A stretch of DNA of 64,000 nt from NCBI GenBank assembly GCA_016713445.1, contig JADJPB010000001.1, positions 620,001-684,000 of the forward strand. Direction: 5' to 3'. The notes beneath the pieces were generated by a model. The model worked only from the letters and a program-made list of their open reading frames with translations. It had not been told where the DNA came from and ran no database searches. This document shows, piece after piece, positions 61,627 through 64,000 of this stretch. A program made the translations under genes and the position numbers. The first letter of the stretch is position 1. Every line of letters begins with the position of its first letter. This DNA comes from Bacteroidota bacterium (GTDB taxonomy: Bacteria; Bacteroidota; Bacteroidia; AKYH767-A; OLB10).

Positions 61627-63327
61627 GCGCTTATATTTTCGATCATTGGTAATCGTACGATGAACGTACTTCCTTTGCCTAATTCACTTTGTACTTCAAT
61701 ATTTCCGTCGTGCATATCTATGATTGCTTTTACATAACTCAATCCTAGACCAAATCCCTTTACATCATGAATGTTGCCCGATGTGGCTCTAAAGAAAGTT
61801 TCAAAGACACGTTTAACAACTTCCTTACTCATTCCAATGCCCTTGTCTTTTATAGCCACTGCAATTTTTGAGCTTTCGAAATAAACTTGAATCGTGATGG
61901 AAGGAGCTTCATTGCTGTATTTATTGGCATTGTCTAAAAGATTGATGAATACATTCAAGATGTGATTTGCATCGGCATAAATTTGAACATCTCCACCCTT
62001 CCAATCAATTTCAATATTGCCTTCTCGTTGTTGAACGCTGAGCTGCATACTTGCTGCAGCGGATTCAATCACCTCTTTCAAACTTATATTTTCCTTATTG
62101 ATCTTAATTTCACCTTTATCAATTTGAGCCATTTGCAAAACAGTTTCTACTTGGGCAACATCCTTTCGTTTTCATCCTTAATGATTCCGGTGTAAAAGCT
62201 TAATTTTCTTCTGATTGACTTACTCTAGGATCACGTATCGTCTCATTAGCTATAGCGATGGTGGCTATAGGAGTTTTGAACTCATGCGTCATGTTGTTGA
62301 TGAAATCATTTTTTATAAGCGCCAATTTTTTTTGTTGCTGAATTACATTTAAAGTATATGCGAATCCGGTAATGATAATTCCTGTAAATACAAGCGAAAA
62401 CAAGAGCATCAAAAGCATACTACTTAAAATGTAGTTGAATTTATCATTGAAATTTAAACAAAGGGTTTCGTTTCTATTGATAATATCATTGGGGAAAAGT
62501 GAAAGTTGATACGGACTGTTTACTAAACTCAAACTATCTTCCGTTTTACTCATAAAGAGTACCCTAGGTGTCATCTTTTGATACACTCCATATTTATAAT
62601 CTAAATCCAAATCATGATTTTTAATTTCCGCCATAACGATGGAGTCGAGATTACGTTGGGAAATTCGATTAAAGATATTTCCTTGCGGATCAACAATTTG
62701 AAAAGTTAGTTTCTGCATGATGGAATTTAACTTCTTCATCTTGGTCTTCATTTTCTTTTCAACCAACTCAATTTTCCGATCTTCCAACAATCTGTTTTCT
62801 TTGATTTCATCTTCTGGATTTAATCAATTTCCTCTGCGGTCAAAGCTTAAATCAATTATTTCTTTTTGCTCGATGTTCTTTTCTATTCGAATGTCGATGT
62901 TAGAGTCTAACTGTAAAAATGATAACTCCCCATCGGGTGTCCATGATCTTTGAAAGATTTTTTTATCTCCAAATTTTTTATCGATAGCTTTGTTTAGTTG
63001 GGAAGCAGCATTCGGAGGACTCGGCGGCGACGGTGGCATGGGTGGCTCCATGGCAATCGAAGAAATTATATGCAGTAAACTATCATTTAATCCAACAAAA
63101 GTCATATTCGAATCTTCAAGCGATATGAAATTGTTGATGACCAAACGACGATTTTCTATCTCTTCCACTTGCTCAACAATTTTATTCATGGCCATCATCA
63201 CCGTACCATCAAATTGCTTCGCTTTACTTTCAAAATCATGCTTGGATCCAGTAGGCCCGCAAAGAATGAGGCCTGCCAAAGCAATACTCATCGAGATCAC
63301 TATAAATCGGAATTTACCTTTTTTCAT
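61623..63327 (-). CDS. sensor histidine kinase (in-frame stop and frameshifts)
   Basis: About 568 residues from ATG 63327 (MKKGKFRFIVISMSIALAGLI), first membrane helix at the N-terminus, an extracytoplasmic domain of some 200 residues with a proline stretch (EPPMPPSPPSPPN), a second helix (YILSSMLLMLLFSLVFTGII), H-box FINNMTHEFKTP (His near 62285), and ATPase boxes NLLDNANKYS, DKGIGM and GFGLGLSYV. A TGA at 62824-62826 is in frame with the continuation (LNPEDEIKENRLLEDRK), and two slips lie between 62155 and 62215 (TGIIKDENERM, VAQVETVLQMAQIDK). First gene of the operon with the response regulator. Confidence 0.92.
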
Positions 63328-63333
63328 CGACCT

Positions 63334-63434
63334 CAAATTTAGTGGTTGTAATGGATATAATGCGCTTTTAACGATACATTAACTGTCGTTAACCCTGCTT
63401 TAACCGTAGTAGCTATTGATAAATTCTAGGTTTG
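63334..63434. promoter_or_regulatory. divergent promoter with four phased TTAAC repeats
   Basis: TTAAC occurs at 63368, 63379, 63389 and 63400, with 11, 10 and 11 bp periods, i.e. on one face of the helix. It is flanked by -7 boxes in both directions: TAAATTTG on the minus strand (63341-63334) for the kinase gene and TAGGTTTG on the plus strand (63427-63434) for the secreted protein gene. Neither has a -33 TTG. This is the arrangement expected for direct-repeat binding by an OmpR/PhoB-type activator. Confidence 0.65.
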
Positions 63435-63458
63435 CAAAAGAACAAAAAATTAATTATT

Positions 63459-64000
63459 ATGAGAACAAAATCGGTATTGTTGTTGCAATGGTGCTCTGCA
63501 CAGGCGGACTCTTTGCTCAAACTACGGAGAAGAAATCTTTGGAGAAAAATACAGTGAAAGTGCATATAGAAAAAGTGGTAGATGGAAAAAAACCGTCATT
63601 GACACTCACTTTTACATCTACCGACGACATGCTTATAAAACTTTTATGGATGAGCATGAAATGAAAGTAGAAGTAGTTGAAGGAAAAGGAAAAGATGGTA
63701 AAACCATCAAGAAAAGAAGTGATCGTAAAGTACGAGATCAAAAAAGGGAAATCAGGAGCGGAAAATGGTGTTTTATAAGTGCTGATGGATCGACACCTCC
63801 GGTTCCCCTTCGCCTCCTTTTCCACCAAGTATAGACGAAGAAATGGCCTCATTTAATTTTAATTGGGTGGATGATGAGGGTGTGAAACATGATAGCAAAG
63901 AGAAAGGTGAAAAAGTAATTAAGATTCGCAAAATGAATGACGACAACGAATTCCATTGGAATATGGTTGATGTAGACAAGTATTTGGAGGAAGGTAAATC
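63459..64000 (+). CDS. secreted proline-rich charged protein, 3' partial (several frameshifts)
   Basis: ATG at 63459 starts MRTK; adding one A in the following AAAA run gives a good signal peptide (IGIVVAMVLCTGGLFAQ) and then TTEKKSLEKNTVKVHIEKVV. Further segments appear in shifting frames: MDEHEMKVEVVEGKGKDGK, KEVIVKYEIKKGKSGAENG, SGSPSPPFPPSIDEEMASF and VIKIRKMNDDNEFHWNMVDV, which continues past the window end. At least three indels are needed. The mature protein is rich in Lys, Glu, Asp and Val, with a Pro-rich patch. No known family. It is divergent from, and shares a control region with, the two-component operon. Confidence 0.65.

Noticed and set aside
62824..62826. Selenocysteine at the TGA in the histidine kinase
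   Set aside because: No SECIS-like hairpin is evident and the site is in a linker; error or nonsense is more likely, as with the two TAA cases.

Overview
The window comes from an AT-rich chromosome of a Bacteroidota bacterium. The evidence is at least seven secreted proteins ending in type IX secretion (T9SS) type A sorting domains, PorT-like and OprO/P-like outer membrane proteins, the phylum-specific -7 promoter element TAnnTTTG (clearest before ligA), a tmRNA encoding the tag GENNYALAA, and an ABC-permease/M1-aminopeptidase fusion known from this phylum. I cannot place it below phylum with confidence; a free-living, polymer-degrading aerobe is an inference from gene content.

Reading note: more than thirty single-base frameshifts and three in-frame stops interrupt otherwise well conserved genes, including usually essential ones (dapA, fabG). 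Most lie at or near homopolymers. I read these as consensus errors of an unpolished long-read assembly and give each gene as one reconstructed interval, stating where the frame breaks. A few lesions are not simple indels: the loss of the mqnE 5' part, the missing GH57 segment, and the Walker A change in an ABC ATPase.

Layout. 1-6.5 kb: ATP-grasp-like protein (partial), CDGSH protein, membrane protein, then glycogen-type glycosyltransferase, GH57 amylase and Kup K+ transporter. 6.5-16.5 kb: choice-of-anchor V protein, ligA, DUF6913-like gene, dapA, a choice-of-anchor B protein, a secreted coiled-coil protein, panB and an RluA-type pseudouridine synthase. 16.5-17.9 kb: ssrA with a duplicated 3' end bracketing a small GIY-YIG endonuclease gene, plus palindromic repeats. 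17.9-28.9 kb: secreted protein, ABC ATPase with its permease/M1 fusion, HI0933-type flavoprotein, an M16 peptidase pair, fabG. 28.9-43 kb: outer membrane proteins, Rieske protein, a hairpin repeat array, sucD, T9SS cargo, fused isobutyryl-CoA mutase (icmF), and a Bacteroidota-type AAA ATPase. 43-47.5 kb: a tRNA-modification and envelope operon trmH-tatD-tcdA-tgt-lptF/G. 47.7-57 kb: truncated mqnE joined to the first of three M43 metalloproteases, a DUF6798-like membrane protein and an orphan OmpR-type regulator. 57-64 kb: AddB-like Fe-S nuclease, holin-like protein, glutathione peroxidase, and a two-component system divergent from a secreted proline-rich charged protein.

The two best leads for something undescribed are: (i) the divergent promoter at 63.33-63.46 kb, where four helically phased TTAAC repeats sit between two -7 boxes lacking -33 elements, next to a two-component system and a secreted protein; and (ii) the GIY-YIG mini-locus flanked by a 25-bp copy of the ssrA 3' end, which looks like a minimal element living at the tmRNA gene.
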